This document shows, in pieces, positions 13,933 through 23,000 of a stretch of DNA of 52,958 nucleotides. The notes under the pieces were generated by a model. It made no database searches. It saw only the letters and a list, made by a program, of their open reading frames with translations, and was not told the DNA's origin. Every line of letters starts with the position of its first letter. Positions within the stretch are counted from its first letter, which is position 1. The stretch comes from a virus. Location of the stretch: IMG/VR virus record IMGVR_UViG_3300023199_000212, positions 1 to 52,958 of that record; one strand, 5' to 3'. The position numbers and the translations under genes were made by a program.

Positions 13933-14967
13933 ATGCGACGCATCATCGACGCAGATATCCAGTTCATCAGCCTCTGTCCTCGAGGCGCCAACGGCTTCGT
14001 GAGCCTCTTCAAGAGCGATCAGACCGCCGAGTTCCGAGGGCTCACGCGGGCGCTGGAGAAGTTCGAGGAGCGCGGACAGCTGGTCGCCTGCGTCTACGCG
14101 CCGAACCACGTCGATCGGCAGGGCGACTGGGCCGACGCCGCCACAGTCGAGAAGATGGCGCACAGCTTCATCAAGAACGGCGCCTCCATCGACCTGATGC
14201 ACAACGGCAAGAAGGTCTCGCCGGACGAGGCCTACGTCGCCGAGTCGTTCATCATCCAGAAGGGCGACGCGCGCTTCGAGGGCATGAAGACCGTCGAGGG
14301 CGAGGCCGTGGACGTGACCGGCGGCTGGGGTGTGGTCTTCCAGATCGACAGCCCCGAGCTGCGCAAGGACTACCGCGAGGGCAAGTGGAACGGAGTGTCC
14401 ATGGCAGGCCCCGCGAAGGTCATCGACGAGGATCTCACCAAGATGACGCCGGATGCCGCTCTCGAGGCCATCCGCAAGCTCTTCCAGACCAACACCACCA
14501 ACGGAGACACCGACATGAAGCGTGAAGAGATCGAGGCGCTCGTCAAGAGCACCGTCGAGGAGACCGTCAAGGGCGTCGTCGAGGCGCTCAAGCCCGAGGC
14601 CCCGGAGACCCCGGAGGGCGGCAAGGTCGAAAAGAACGACGAGCCGACGCTCGACGTGACCGACCCGAAGGCCGTCCTCGAGCACGCACGCAAGGCCGCG
14701 CTGAAGAAGGCGCACGACGACGCGGACCTGACGACCGCCGAGGGCCGGACGGCCTACACCGAGGCCGTCGCCGCGATCGAGAAGGAGTTCGCGGGCGAGG
14801 GCGAGAGCAACGAGCCCGCGAAGGCGGCCAAGAAGAAGCCCGCCGCGAGCAACGTGGCGAAGGGCGAGGAGACCGACGAGGACAGCGAGTCCGAGGACGA
14901 CGAGCTGCTCAAGATGGGCGACGACCTCGCGAAGTACATCACCGACCGTCGGATGGTGCGCGCCTAA
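13933..14967 (+). CDS. Head maturation protease (XkdF/peptidase S78-2) with C-terminal scaffold region
   Basis: 344 residues. Residues 45-165 are the XkdF-type protease: LVACVYAPNHVDRQGDWADA, His90 in LMHNG, then GGWGVVFQIDSPELRKDY and Ser156 in WNGVSMAGP. Residues about 195-344 are highly charged, helical and Asp/Glu/Lys-rich, as expected for a scaffold. The protease would clear scaffold and trim capsid proteins during head maturation. The start ATG 13933 lies only 6 bases after TAGACT, a possible -10. An in-frame internal start at 14515 probably makes the scaffold alone. Confidence 0.85.
   Translation: MRRIIDADIQFISLCPRGANGFVSLFKSDQTAEFRGLTRALEKFEERGQLVACVYAPNHVDRQGDWADAATVEKMAHSFIKNGASIDLMHNGKKVSPDEAYVAESFIIQKGDARFEGMKTVEGEAVDVTGGWGVVFQIDSPELRKDYREGKWNGVSMAGPAKVIDEDLTKMTPDAALEAIRKLFQTNTTNGDTDMKREEIEALVKSTVEETVKGVVEALKPEAPETPEGGKVEKNDEPTLDVTDPKAVLEHARKAALKKAHDDADLTTAEGRTAYTEAVAAIEKEFAGEGESNEPAKAAKKKPAASNVAKGEETDEDSESEDDELLKMGDDLAKYITDRRMVRA
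14515..14967 (+). CDS. Probable nested scaffold protein from an internal start
   Basis: ATG 14515 is in frame inside the protease gene and is preceded at the right distance by GGAG (14503-14506, 8-base spacing). The product would be 150 residues starting MKREEIEALV and would contain only the charged helical scaffold part. The arrangement copies the lambda C/Nu3 nested-gene strategy. Both products would share a C-terminus. Support is the ribosome site and domain boundary only. Confidence 0.55.
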   Translation: MKREEIEALVKSTVEETVKGVVEALKPEAPETPEGGKVEKNDEPTLDVTDPKAVLEHARKAALKKAHDDADLTTAEGRTAYTEAVAAIEKEFAGEGESNEPAKAAKKKPAASNVAKGEETDEDSESEDDELLKMGDDLAKYITDRRMVRA

Positions 14968-15001
14968 GCGGACCTCCTCCACACAAGACGGAAACACCGG
15001 C

Positions 15002-15041
15002 TACAATCAAGTCAGACCTGAACACCTAGGAGATACAACCG
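15002..15041 (+). promoter_or_regulatory. -10 element and leader before the decoration-protein gene
   Basis: TACAAT (15002-15007) is a good -10; no strong -35 is seen upstream. It is followed by AACACCTAGGAG (15021-15032), a variant of the recurring GCACCT leader box that also supplies the Shine-Dalgarno AGGAG, then ATG 15042. It would give extra transcription of decoration and capsid genes. Confidence 0.5.
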
Positions 15042-15440
15042 ATGGCTCTGCAGAAGCGCGCGATGATTTCCGACCGCTCCGAGACGGGCCGGAACCGCAT
15101 CGTCCCCGAGATCACCGATTCGGTCGTGTTCGCGCAGGCGGGCGGCGACAAGGAGCTGCCCGTGGGCACCGTGCTCGCGTTCGACACGTCCGTCAACGGC
15201 TGGGTCGAGTGGGCGAACGGCGGCCTGAACGGCACCGACGAGGTCCGCGCGGTCGTCTTCCCCGACCCCATCACGATCCTCCTCGCGGGCGAGGTCACCG
15301 GCACGGTCATGCTGAAGGGCGAGGCCCACCGCGACGACCTCGTGTCGGACGGCGGCACGTCCACGCAGCTCGACGCGGAGCTGGCCGCGAACGCCCTGCG
15401 GCGCGGCATCCGGGTCAAGGAGCTGGCGGACGTTCGCTAG
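15042..15440 (+). CDS. Head decoration protein (lambda gpD-like)
   Basis: 132 residues. A disordered N-terminus is followed by VGTVLAFDTSVNGWVEW, DEVRAVVFPDPITILLAGEV and TGTVMLKGEAHRDDL, the order expected of the lambda gpD/HDPD fold. It binds capsid three-fold sites and stabilises the expanded head. It is placed directly before the major capsid gene, as in lambda, with its own TACAAT-type -10 and AGGAG Shine-Dalgarno. The length is close to the family's. Confidence 0.8.
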   Translation: MALQKRAMISDRSETGRNRIVPEITDSVVFAQAGGDKELPVGTVLAFDTSVNGWVEWANGGLNGTDEVRAVVFPDPITILLAGEVTGTVMLKGEAHRDDLVSDGGTSTQLDAELAANALRRGIRVKELADVR

Positions 15441-15488
15441 TCTCAACCACAAGACACCCAGGCAAGACACACCTTCGGAGAACACACG

Positions 15489-16553
15489 ATGCCCCAGCTG
15501 GTACAGGAACTCTCTTGGCAGAGCCTCACCCGCACGATCAACAAGATCAAGGCGCCGTCGACGTTCCTCACCGACCTTCTCTTCTCCGCGCGGAACACGA
15601 ACGACACGGAGCTGCTGGAGATCGGCAAGGTTCTCGGCGACCGGCGGATGGCTCCCTTCGTCCGCAAGGGCGCGCAGGCGTTCGCGCTGCCCGGCACCAC
15701 GACCGGCTTCCGCTCGATCGAGGCGCCGAACATCCGCGTCAAGCTCCCGCTGAAGCCCGACAAGCTGCTCTTCGGCCGCGATCCGGGCACGCCGGTCTAC
15801 ATCGACCGCGACGAGCACGTCAGCGCCGTGCAGCGCAAGATCGCGCGCGAGGTCGCCTACATGCGCTCCCAGGTCGACAACCGGGTCGAGTGGATGTGCG
15901 CCCAGGCCCTGACGAGCAAGATCTCCTACGTGGCCGCCGACGACCTCCACGCCGAGGCCTTCGAGTTCGACTACGTCCGCGACGCGGCCTTCACCGTGGC
16001 GCTGGGCGCGGGCGACCGCTGGAACGAGGCCACCGCCGACATCGCGGGCGACGTGCGCGCCGCCGCCGACGCCGTGATGGAGGAGACGGGCGTCAACATC
16101 ACGGACGCCATCTGCGGCAAGGACGCCGCCGAGGCCTTCCTCAACAACGACAAGGTGCAGGCGATCGTCGAGCGCCGTCGGCCGGAGGAGGGCTCGCCCC
16201 TCATGCTCTTCGGCCGCCCGGCCCCGAACGGCGCCCGCTGGCTGGGCACGATCCACGGCGTCAACTGGTGGGTCTACCCGCGCAAGATCAAGGACGCCGA
16301 CGGCACCGAGGTCACCCTCATCGACGACAAGAAGGTCTTCTTCGTGTCGCAGGAGGCCGGTGCGCAGTTCTCGCTCGAGTTCGGGGCGATCCCCGACATG
16401 ACCGCCTTCGAGGGCGGCTCGCTCGAGGCCGAGATCTTCACCAAGAGCTGGGTCGAGGAGGACCCGAGCGTCGTGCAGATGCTCGCGCACTCCCGCCCCT
16501 TCCCGCTCATGGGCCAGCCGGAGGCCGTCTACGAGCTGCAGGTGCTCGCGTAG
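15489..16553 (+). CDS. Major capsid protein (lambda gpE family)
   Basis: 354 residues, matching the Phage_cap_E family in length and order: an N-terminal arm with LTRTINKIKAPSTFLTDLLF, the E-loop region (FRSIEAPNIRVKLPLKPDKL), a central domain with LTSKISY and a C-terminal HGVNWWVYPRK ... SLEFGAIPDM region. It forms the HK97-fold icosahedral shell. A strong Shine-Dalgarno CGGAG precedes ATG 15489 and a terminator-like hairpin follows at 16580, as expected for a highly expressed gene. Confidence 0.92.
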   Translation: MPQLVQELSWQSLTRTINKIKAPSTFLTDLLFSARNTNDTELLEIGKVLGDRRMAPFVRKGAQAFALPGTTTGFRSIEAPNIRVKLPLKPDKLLFGRDPGTPVYIDRDEHVSAVQRKIAREVAYMRSQVDNRVEWMCAQALTSKISYVAADDLHAEAFEFDYVRDAAFTVALGAGDRWNEATADIAGDVRAAADAVMEETGVNITDAICGKDAAEAFLNNDKVQAIVERRRPEEGSPLMLFGRPAPNGARWLGTIHGVNWWVYPRKIKDADGTEVTLIDDKKVFFVSQEAGAQFSLEFGAIPDMTAFEGGSLEAEIFTKSWVEEDPSVVQMLAHSRPFPLMGQPEAVYELQVLA

Positions 16554-16579
16554 TCCTGCGCTCCCTGCCGACCGCTCAT

Positions 16580-16608
16580 AGCCCGGGCGGGAACCGCTCG
16601 CCCGGGCT
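16580..16608 (+). terminator. Hairpin after the major capsid gene
   Basis: AGCCCGGGCG (16580-16589) and CGCCCGGGCT (16599-16608) form a perfect 10-bp stem with a 9-base loop, followed by CTTTCG. The weak T run suggests an attenuator or mRNA-stabilising hairpin as much as a full terminator. It would raise capsid expression over downstream genes. Confidence 0.6.
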
Positions 16609-16636
16609 CTTTCGAACCACCAGGAGGACAACCACG

Positions 16637-17131
16637 ATGAGCGAGCCCCAGACCATCTACGTGCTGCAGCGCACGGTTCGCATGCGCCAGAAGAACGGCG
16701 CGTCCGTCACGCTGAAGCCGAACACTGTCCTGCGCCGGGGCGGCCCCTTCTCCGACGAGCAGATCGACGACTGCCTCCAGCAGGGCTGGATCACCGAGCA
16801 GCTCGTCGCTGCGCAGGGCCGCGCTCCGCAGCCCGACAAGGAGCAGGAGCCGGAGGAGCCCAAGGGCACCGTTCGGCGCACGAACGAGGGCCTCGATGCC
16901 GACGCTCTCGCCAGCCTCGAGACCGACACGCTCCTCGCCTACGTCGCCGAGCGCGCGGGCGAGGACTCCGACACCGTCGTCGAGTACCTGCGGGGCGCCG
17001 ACGACGTGAAGAAGTCGGCGATCGACTTCCTGTCCGCGGACATCGACGAGCGCGTGGAGTTCCTGCGCCTCGTGAGCGAGTTCGCCGCGGAGCAGGCGGC
17101 CGCCAAGGACGAGGCCGACGCCGAGAGCTAG
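16637..17131 (+). CDS. Hypothetical head-region protein, 164 aa
   Basis: 164 residues from ATG 16637 (AGGAGG upstream). The N-terminal 60 residues are beta-rich and basic, the middle is Glu/Pro-rich, and the C-terminal half is helical and acidic (ADALASLETDTLLAYV...). It lies between the capsid and connector genes and may be a head completion or lambda FI-like factor. That position-based guess is not supported by a motif I recognise. Confidence 0.55.
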   Translation: MSEPQTIYVLQRTVRMRQKNGASVTLKPNTVLRRGGPFSDEQIDDCLQQGWITEQLVAAQGRAPQPDKEQEPEEPKGTVRRTNEGLDADALASLETDTLLAYVAERAGEDSDTVVEYLRGADDVKKSAIDFLSADIDERVEFLRLVSEFAAEQAAAKDEADAES

Positions 17132-17134
17132 CCC

Positions 17135-17698
17135 GTGTCGATCGCGAACGTCCAGCCGATCTTCGACGACCTCGACGCCACCAAGGAGGCCCAGCGTCTC
17201 ACTGGGATCAAGGCCGGGGGCGACGTGGATGCGCAGGTGCAGCTCGCGATCATCGAGGCCCGCAACGAGTTCTTCATGCGCCTCGGCACCCAGCGTGTCG
17301 GGGCGCTCAACTCGCTCGCGGAGCCAGCGGACGAGCCCGACACGGACGACGAGCACCTGTTCCTCCTCGGCTACGCCACGGAGCAGAAGCTTATCCGCAG
17401 CTCCCTCCTGCGCTATCTGACCCGCATGGTCAAGGAGGGCCGGGCCCCGATCCAGGAGTGGAACGACGTGGCGGCGTTCCGCTCCATGTCCCAGCGGGAC
17501 ATGCGCAACGAGCTTGACCGCCTCGACGCGGAGATCGAGCGCGCGTTCGACGTGATCGCTGGCGTGGTGCTGCCGGGCGAGCGGCGCAGCGTCAGCGCCT
17601 CCTCGATCGGCTCCACGCTCGAGCCGCAGTACCGCAAGGTCGGCTTCTCGATCCACGCGGTGCCGCCGTACCTCTTCTACTTCCGGCTCGACGGGTAG
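17135..17698 (+). CDS. Probable head-tail connector protein, 187 aa
   Basis: 187 residues from GTG 17135, three bases after the previous stop. It is a helical, acidic protein with a C-terminal segment ending VPPYLFYFRLDG. Position between capsid and tail-tube genes and length fit an adaptor or connector protein that docks on the portal ring. There is no diagnostic motif, so the call rests on synteny. Confidence 0.5.
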   Translation: MSIANVQPIFDDLDATKEAQRLTGIKAGGDVDAQVQLAIIEARNEFFMRLGTQRVGALNSLAEPADEPDTDDEHLFLLGYATEQKLIRSSLLRYLTRMVKEGRAPIQEWNDVAAFRSMSQRDMRNELDRLDAEIERAFDVIAGVVLPGERRSVSASSIGSTLEPQYRKVGFSIHAVPPYLFYFRLDG

Positions 17699-17701
17699 CC
17701 C

Positions 17702-18136
17702 ATGACCCTCAAGGAGAAGATCCAGGACGAGATCCTCAAGGCCGTCGAGCTGGGCGCCTTCCATCCCGTGACCTACGAGGCGCCCACGGGCGGGCAGCTC
17801 TTCGACCGCATGACCGTCGACGAGCTGACCATCGTCAAGCCCTTCTCGGCCGAGGCGAACGAGATCGCCTATCACCCGGACGAGCCCAAGAGCAAGCTGG
17901 GCAGCTGGCGCCAGGAGCTTCGCCGGACGGACTGGGAGCTGCACATGGCCTTCGGCGAGCACGTCGCCGGGGAGAAGTTCATCTCGAGCTTCGCTCGGAT
18001 CGTGCCCGCGGAAGGCTCCCTCCCGGCCGTGAAGCTCTACATCGCCGAGGCCGAGGCCCTGCACCCCCCGCGGGAGGGCAGCGACAACGGCACCTACATC
18101 CGCTGCGTGATCCGAGCGGAGGCGCTCCCGACCTGA
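17702..18136 (+). CDS. Probable tail completion/terminator protein, 144 aa
   Basis: 144 residues starting at ATG 17702. A mixed alpha/beta protein with a long N-terminal helix and strands such as WELHMAFGEHV and VKLYIAEAEAL. It is immediately upstream of the tail-tube gene, where lambda gpU/Z-type tail terminators sit. Family membership is not certain. Confidence 0.5.
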   Translation: MTLKEKIQDEILKAVELGAFHPVTYEAPTGGQLFDRMTVDELTIVKPFSAEANEIAYHPDEPKSKLGSWRQELRRTDWELHMAFGEHVAGEKFISSFARIVPAEGSLPAVKLYIAEAEALHPPREGSDNGTYIRCVIRAEALPT

Positions 18137-18159
18137 TCCCACGCCCGGACACGACGGGG

Positions 18160-18208
18160 TACAATCGACATAAGCACCTAGACAAAACACCACGGAGATA
18201 CAAGCACC
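18160..18208 (+). promoter_or_regulatory. -10 element and GCACCT leader before the tail-tube gene
   Basis: TACAAT (18160-18165) is followed by AAGCACCTAGAC (18172-18183) and a good CGGAG Shine-Dalgarno before ATG 18209. A strong -35 is not apparent. The spacing from -10 to leader box is shorter than at 15002. It would boost the highly used tail-tube gene. Confidence 0.5.
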
Positions 18209-19060
18209 ATGGCGCGACTCGGAACCCCCGATCCCCGCGATTACCTCCTCGGTCGCGGCGAACTCTACTTCAGCGACGACCTCGACGCGAACGGGGCCCC
18301 CAAGGGCTTCCGCCACCTCGGCAACACCGAGGCGCTCACGGTCAACGTCGAGTCGGAGGAGCTGGAGCACTTCAGCACCCTCCTCGGCCTCAAGACGGTC
18401 GATCGCTCCGTCGTGATCTCGCAGTCGATGGGCGTCGGCTTCCAGCTGGCCGAGATCGACTCCGACAACCTCAAGCTCTTCCTCGCCGGTGAGCGCGCGA
18501 GCAACGCGGTGGTCGGCGCGAGCATCGCGACCGCGGCCGGTGACGACAACGTCGTCGTCGCGGGCCTCGACAAGTGGTACGACCTCTACGACGTGCAGAA
18601 CCCGTCGGCGTACCCGCCCGTGCCGGGCGACAACGCCGAGCGCGTCTACAAGATCTCGGCCGTGTCCGTCCTCGACACGACGAAGGTCACGACCTACGTC
18701 GAGGGCACCGACTACGAGGTCGACTACGACATGGGCCGCATCAAGCCCCTGTCCACCGGCTCGATCGGCGCCACGGACGCCCTGTGCGTCGACTTCACGT
18801 ACGCGTCGTACACGATCGAGGAGGTCCGCGGCCTCAAGACCGCGAAGCTCAACGGCGTGCTCAAGTTCGTGTCGATCAACGCGAACGACGACGACAAGAA
18901 GCGCGAGTACCAGTTCCACTCCGTCACGCTCCGCGCGGAGGGCGACTTCGGCCTGATCGGCGACGAGTTCGCCACGCTGAACGTCCAGGGCAAGGCGGGC
19001 CAGAACGCCACGGTCAGCCCGGACAGCCCGACGCTCACGGTGCGCGAGATCGTCGTCTAG
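18209..19060 (+). CDS. Major tail tube protein
   Basis: 283 residues. The N-terminal RGELYFSDDLDANGAPKGF with HLGNTEALTVNVES and EELEHFSTLLG is typical of siphophage tube proteins that describe a field of beta strands around the tube lumen. A central insertion (about 95-200) is beta-rich, and the end returns to the tube fold (HSVTLRAEGDFGLIGDEF). It polymerises on the tape measure into the tail tube. It has its own leader and a following hairpin, as expected of an abundant protein. Confidence 0.85.
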   Translation: MARLGTPDPRDYLLGRGELYFSDDLDANGAPKGFRHLGNTEALTVNVESEELEHFSTLLGLKTVDRSVVISQSMGVGFQLAEIDSDNLKLFLAGERASNAVVGASIATAAGDDNVVVAGLDKWYDLYDVQNPSAYPPVPGDNAERVYKISAVSVLDTTKVTTYVEGTDYEVDYDMGRIKPLSTGSIGATDALCVDFTYASYTIEEVRGLKTAKLNGVLKFVSINANDDDKKREYQFHSVTLRAEGDFGLIGDEFATLNVQGKAGQNATVSPDSPTLTVREIVV

Positions 19061-19083
19061 TCGCGCCCTCCCTGATGACCGAC

Positions 19084-19112
19084 GAGGGGGCTGTTTCCCT
19101 AACGGCCCCCTC
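19084..19112 (+). terminator. Hairpin after the tail-tube gene
   Basis: GAGGGGGC (19084-19091) pairs perfectly with GCCCCCTC (19105-19112) across a 13-base loop. No clear T tract follows, so it is probably an attenuator or stability hairpin that limits expression of the chaperone and tape-measure genes. Confidence 0.6.
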
Positions 19113-19149
19113 TCCCGTCCCGCAAACACCGCTGTAGGAGGCAACCTGA

Positions 19150-19740
19150 ATGGGACTCAAGAAGCTGATCCAGACCGTCGTCGCCGACGACACGCACACG
19201 ATCGAGGTCGACGGCGAGGAGCTGACCTTCCGCCGCTGCAGGCTCGATGCCGTCATCGCCGCCCGCCCCGTCCTGGAGGCCGTGGCGCTCGCCGTCAGCT
19301 CGTGGTTCGACCCGAGCCACGGCGACTACGTCAAGCGCACGTTCGTCCAGGAGGGCGACGAGACGACCACGATCGTCGAGGCGATCTCTCCCGTGTCCGC
19401 GGTCAAGCGGCAGGAGAAGCAGGACGCGGCGATCACGCGGGCGGCCGACGCGCTCCTCAGGCCGGAGAACATCGACTCCGTCCTCGGGCTAGTGATCGAC
19501 TCGCTGCGCGAGGACATGAGCGTCGAGGAGCTGCGGCAGCAGGCCGACCTCGGCACGATCGCCACCCTCGTGCGCGGCATGATGGAAGCCAACGCGAGGG
19601 TCTTCGGCCCTTTCGTGGAAAGGGTGGAGAAGGCGATGAAGGCGAGGCTCGAGGCGGCGCAGGCCGCGACCGCGACCGGGCCCGTCGGCGTCGTGTCGGA
19701 CGAGCCGGAGAGCGAGGAAGCGAGCGAGACCGCTGGCTAG
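19150..19740 (+). CDS. Tail assembly chaperone (gpG-like)
   Basis: 196 residues between the tail tube and tape measure genes, the invariant place for the lambda G/GT chaperones. It starts MGLKKLIQTVVADD (GGAGG upstream), has a beta-rich N-terminus with IEVDGEELTFRRC, and a helical middle with a long charged C-terminal tail. An open frame in -1 register (to 20015) overlaps it, as for gpGT. It holds the tape measure until the tube polymerises. Confidence 0.75.
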   Translation: MGLKKLIQTVVADDTHTIEVDGEELTFRRCRLDAVIAARPVLEAVALAVSSWFDPSHGDYVKRTFVQEGDETTTIVEAISPVSAVKRQEKQDAAITRAADALLRPENIDSVLGLVIDSLREDMSVEELRQQADLGTIATLVRGMMEANARVFGPFVERVEKAMKARLEAAQAATATGPVGVVSDEPESEEASETAG

Positions 19741-20015
19741 GCTTCCTCGAGCTGTGCTTCGAGCTGGTCGACTTCGGCTTCCACCCGGACGAGCTGCTAA
19801 CGCTGGATCTGGAGGAGTTCGACGTAGCGGTCGAGCTACTGCAAAGCTGTCACATGCGCAGGGCTCGTGAGGAGGTCGTGCGTATTGCCACAGGAGCGCA
19901 GGGAGACTCGAAGAGCATCAAGGAATACCTGCGGCAGTATACTAGAAGTGACCAGCCCACGCCCGGCATGGGCACCGAGGACGACTTCCTCGCCTTCGTC
20001 GGCAGCGGCCTCTGA
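19608..20015 (+). CDS. Frameshift (gpT-like) extension of the tail assembly chaperone
   Basis: The -1 frame stays open from 19302 to 20015 and its last part, WLGFLELCFELVDFGFHPDE then LLTLDLEEFDVAVELLQ, is clearly protein-like but has no ATG, GTG or TTG start. It must be made by -1 frameshifting, as in lambda gpGT. The only canonical slippery heptamer seen in register is CCCTTTC at 19608-19614 (GGC-CCT-TTC). It lies 127 bases before the zero-frame stop and gives an Arg/Gly-rich linker, so a weaker site nearer the stop remains possible. Confidence 0.65.
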   Translation, partial: PFRGKGGEGDEGEARGGAGRDRDRARRRRVGRAGERGSERDRWLGFLELCFELVDFGFHPDELLTLDLEEFDVAVELLQSCHMRRAREEVVRIATGAQGDSKSIKEYLRQYTRSDQPTPGMGTEDDFLAFVGSGL

Positions 20016-20035
20016 GCACCTTTTGAGAGAGCATC

Positions 20036-23000
20036 GTGGTAATCGACCGAGGAGGACTCCGCTACTCTATCGAGGTTGTTTCCAAGAACCTCGCAGAGCT
20101 GAAGCGATTTCGCTCTGAGCTGCGGAAGACCCTCACCGCTCAGAAGAACATCACTCGCGAGCACGTCACGGCCGCGAAGCGCGCGTCGCAGCTCGTCCGC
20201 GCCGAGGAGCAGATCAAGACCGCACGGGCGCGCACGCGCCGCGAGACCGCCCGGGCCGCGATCGAGGAGGCCAAGCTCAAGGCCGCCCTCGGTGCCTCGC
20301 GCCGTAGGGCGATCGAGGTCGCGATCGCGCAGAAGCGACTCGCCGAGGCGGGCGCCCGCGCGGCCAAGGCGCAGCTCGGGCTCGCCGGTGCCACGCGCAC
20401 GGGCACGCGCAGGCTGCGCAGCTTCAACCGAGAAGCGAAGAAGACCGAGGCGCGGGCGAACCGCATCGCGTTCACCTTCCGCCGCCTCATCGGCATCTTC
20501 GCTGCGTTCGCGGCCGTGCGGGCCGTCACGCGCGGGATCAAGGACGCCGTCGCCTCGGGCATCCAGTTCAACGCCTTCGTGGAAGAGGCGACGCTGGGCA
20601 TCCAGTCGCTGCTCGTGTCCGCGGGGCAGGTGTTCGGCCCCGACGGCCAGATGCTCACGGGCATGGAGGCGTTCGCCGCCGCGGGCGCCGAGGCGACGCG
20701 CCAGGTCGAGCTGCTCCGGCAGGAGGGCCTGCGCACCGCCGCCACGTTCAAGACCCTCCTCGACACCTTCCAGATCGCGCTGGGCCCCGGCCTCGCCGCG
20801 GGCCTCAACCCGGACCAGGTGCGCAAGCTCACCGTGCGCATCTCGCAGGCGGCCTCCGCGATCGGCCTCCCGCAGAACCAGCTGTCGGAGGAGATCCGGT
20901 CGATCCTGTCCGGCACGATCCAGCAGCGCACCACGCGCATCGCGGCGACCCTCGGCATCACGAACGAGGACATCCGCCGCGCGAAGGAGGCGGGCAAGCT
21001 GGTCGAGTTCCTCGATCAGAAGTTCGCGGCCTTCGCCGTCGCGGGCGAGCGCAGCCTGTCGAACCTGAACGTCATCCTCTCCAACCTGCGCGACTCGTTC
21101 GCGAAGCTCGTCGGCACGGGCACGCTGGGCTTCTTCGACGCGCTCAAGGAGCGGCTGAACGAGCTGAAGGCGAGCCTGCAGGGCGACGACGCGCAGCGGT
21201 TCGCCGAGTCCCTCGACGCCGGGCTGCAGAAGCTGCTCGACGCGTTCACGGAGGTCGCTAAGGACGTGGGTTTCGGCGGTCTCGCGGAGGCGTTCGAGGC
21301 GGCCGTCGACATCATGGCCTCGGGCCTCAAGCTCGTCGTCCCGCTGCTGAAGCAGGCGTTCGCGCTGCTGGACGACATCCTCGGCGTCGTCAGCATCGTC
21401 GCCAACGTCTTCTCGGCGATCAACCGCGTGCTGGGTGGCGCCCTCGGCTTCATCCTGCGCATGGTCTTCTTGTTCCGCATCGTCGGCGGGACGCTCAAGT
21501 CCGTCGTCGGGCTCACGCGCGCGGCCGCGCTGCAGCTCAACCTCATGGCGCGCGCGTCGCTGCGCCTGTCCCGTCGGCTCGCCTTCGCGGGAGTCGCCAG
21601 CAAGGGCCTGGCGACTTCGATCGGTCTCGGCGCGCGGCTGATGCGGCTGCTGGGGATCGGCACGCGCCTCCTGTCGCGCGGCCTCAAGGCGGCCCTCGGC
21701 CCGATCGGTCTCATCCTCATCGGCATCGAGCTGATCACGGACCTCTTCTCCAGCACGAAGGACGAGGTCGAGGAGGTCAAGGAAGAGGCCAATCTCACGA
21801 CGCTCGTCATGTCGGACATCCCCGTCGTGCTGCTGGGCACGCGGAAGGAGGCCGAGCGCGTCGCGAAGCAGATCGAGAAGCTCCGCAAGGAGAGCGAGAA
21901 GCTCCGCGACCAGCTCGAGATCACCGAAGCCACCTCGGGCCTCACCGGGCTCGCCCGCGCTGTCGCCACGGTCATCGAAGAGGCGCAAGACCGGCTTCGC
22001 CGCGAGGGAGAGAGCCTGCGCAACGAGAACGAGCGTAACACCTCGTCGCTCCTGCAGGCTCGCGCCACCCTCATCGAAATGACCGACGACGCCGTTCGCA
22101 AGCTTGGCGTCGAGAAGGACACGTTCGAGGAGATCGTGAGCCTCGTTCGAGAGGCCGGTGTCGAGCGCGGAAAGCTGCTGCAGATCGACCAGCGCATCGC
22201 CCTCGCGCGCTCGAAGCTCACGGTCGCCGAGGGCAGGGAGCGCGAGAAGATCCAGAGCCAGATCCAGCGTCTGGAGCGGCAGCGCCTCCGTCTCACCGAC
22301 CCGGGCGTGTTCGCAGTCGGCCGGGCGACCTCGCTCGAGCGCCTGGACGCGCAGCGCAAGGCCCTGCAGGACCAGGAGAAGGATGCGCAGGCGATCTTCG
22401 AGGCGGCGCGGGCGCGCGTGCGTCAGGAGAACCAGATCGAGGCCCTGCTCTCGCGCCAGCGGGACATCCTCACCGACATCTCGGTCCTCAGCGACATCAT
22501 CGACGAGCAGCTCGCCCTGCAGATCGCCAATGAGGCCGCCAAGGCGCTGCAGGCGGGCGAGGTCGCCCTCCAGCAGCTGCAACTCAACGTCGCCGCCCAG
22601 GAAGCCCTGGCTGCGGCCGTGGACGGCACGAAGCTCGATCAGGCCGAGGCCAGCGCGCGCAACGCGATCGCGAAGACGCGCGCGGAGCGCGACAAGGAGC
22701 TGCAGCATCTCGACCGGAACCTGGTTCTGCTCAACGCCTCGCTCGCCACGCTGGGCGAGGGCGTCGAGTTCGAGCAGGCGCGCGAGAGGCTCGCCGCGCG
22801 CATCGCGCAGCTCGCAGAGGAGAAGAACCTCAAGGAGCGCCAGTACATCGCGCTGCTCGCCCTCGAGGACGCGAAGCTCCGCAGCATCCTGCGCCAGCAG
22901 CGGGAGGCCGCGAACCGCCCCGGCGTGCTGGAGGCGGCGCTCGCGGGTCGTCGGCGCGACGGCGGCATCGTGCGCGGCGAGACGCAGGGCGAAGCACTGG

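Noticed and set aside
19616-19625. GGAAAGG as the chaperone slippery site
   Set aside because: It is not in the X-XXY-YYZ register of the gpG frame, whereas CCCTTTC eight bases upstream is.
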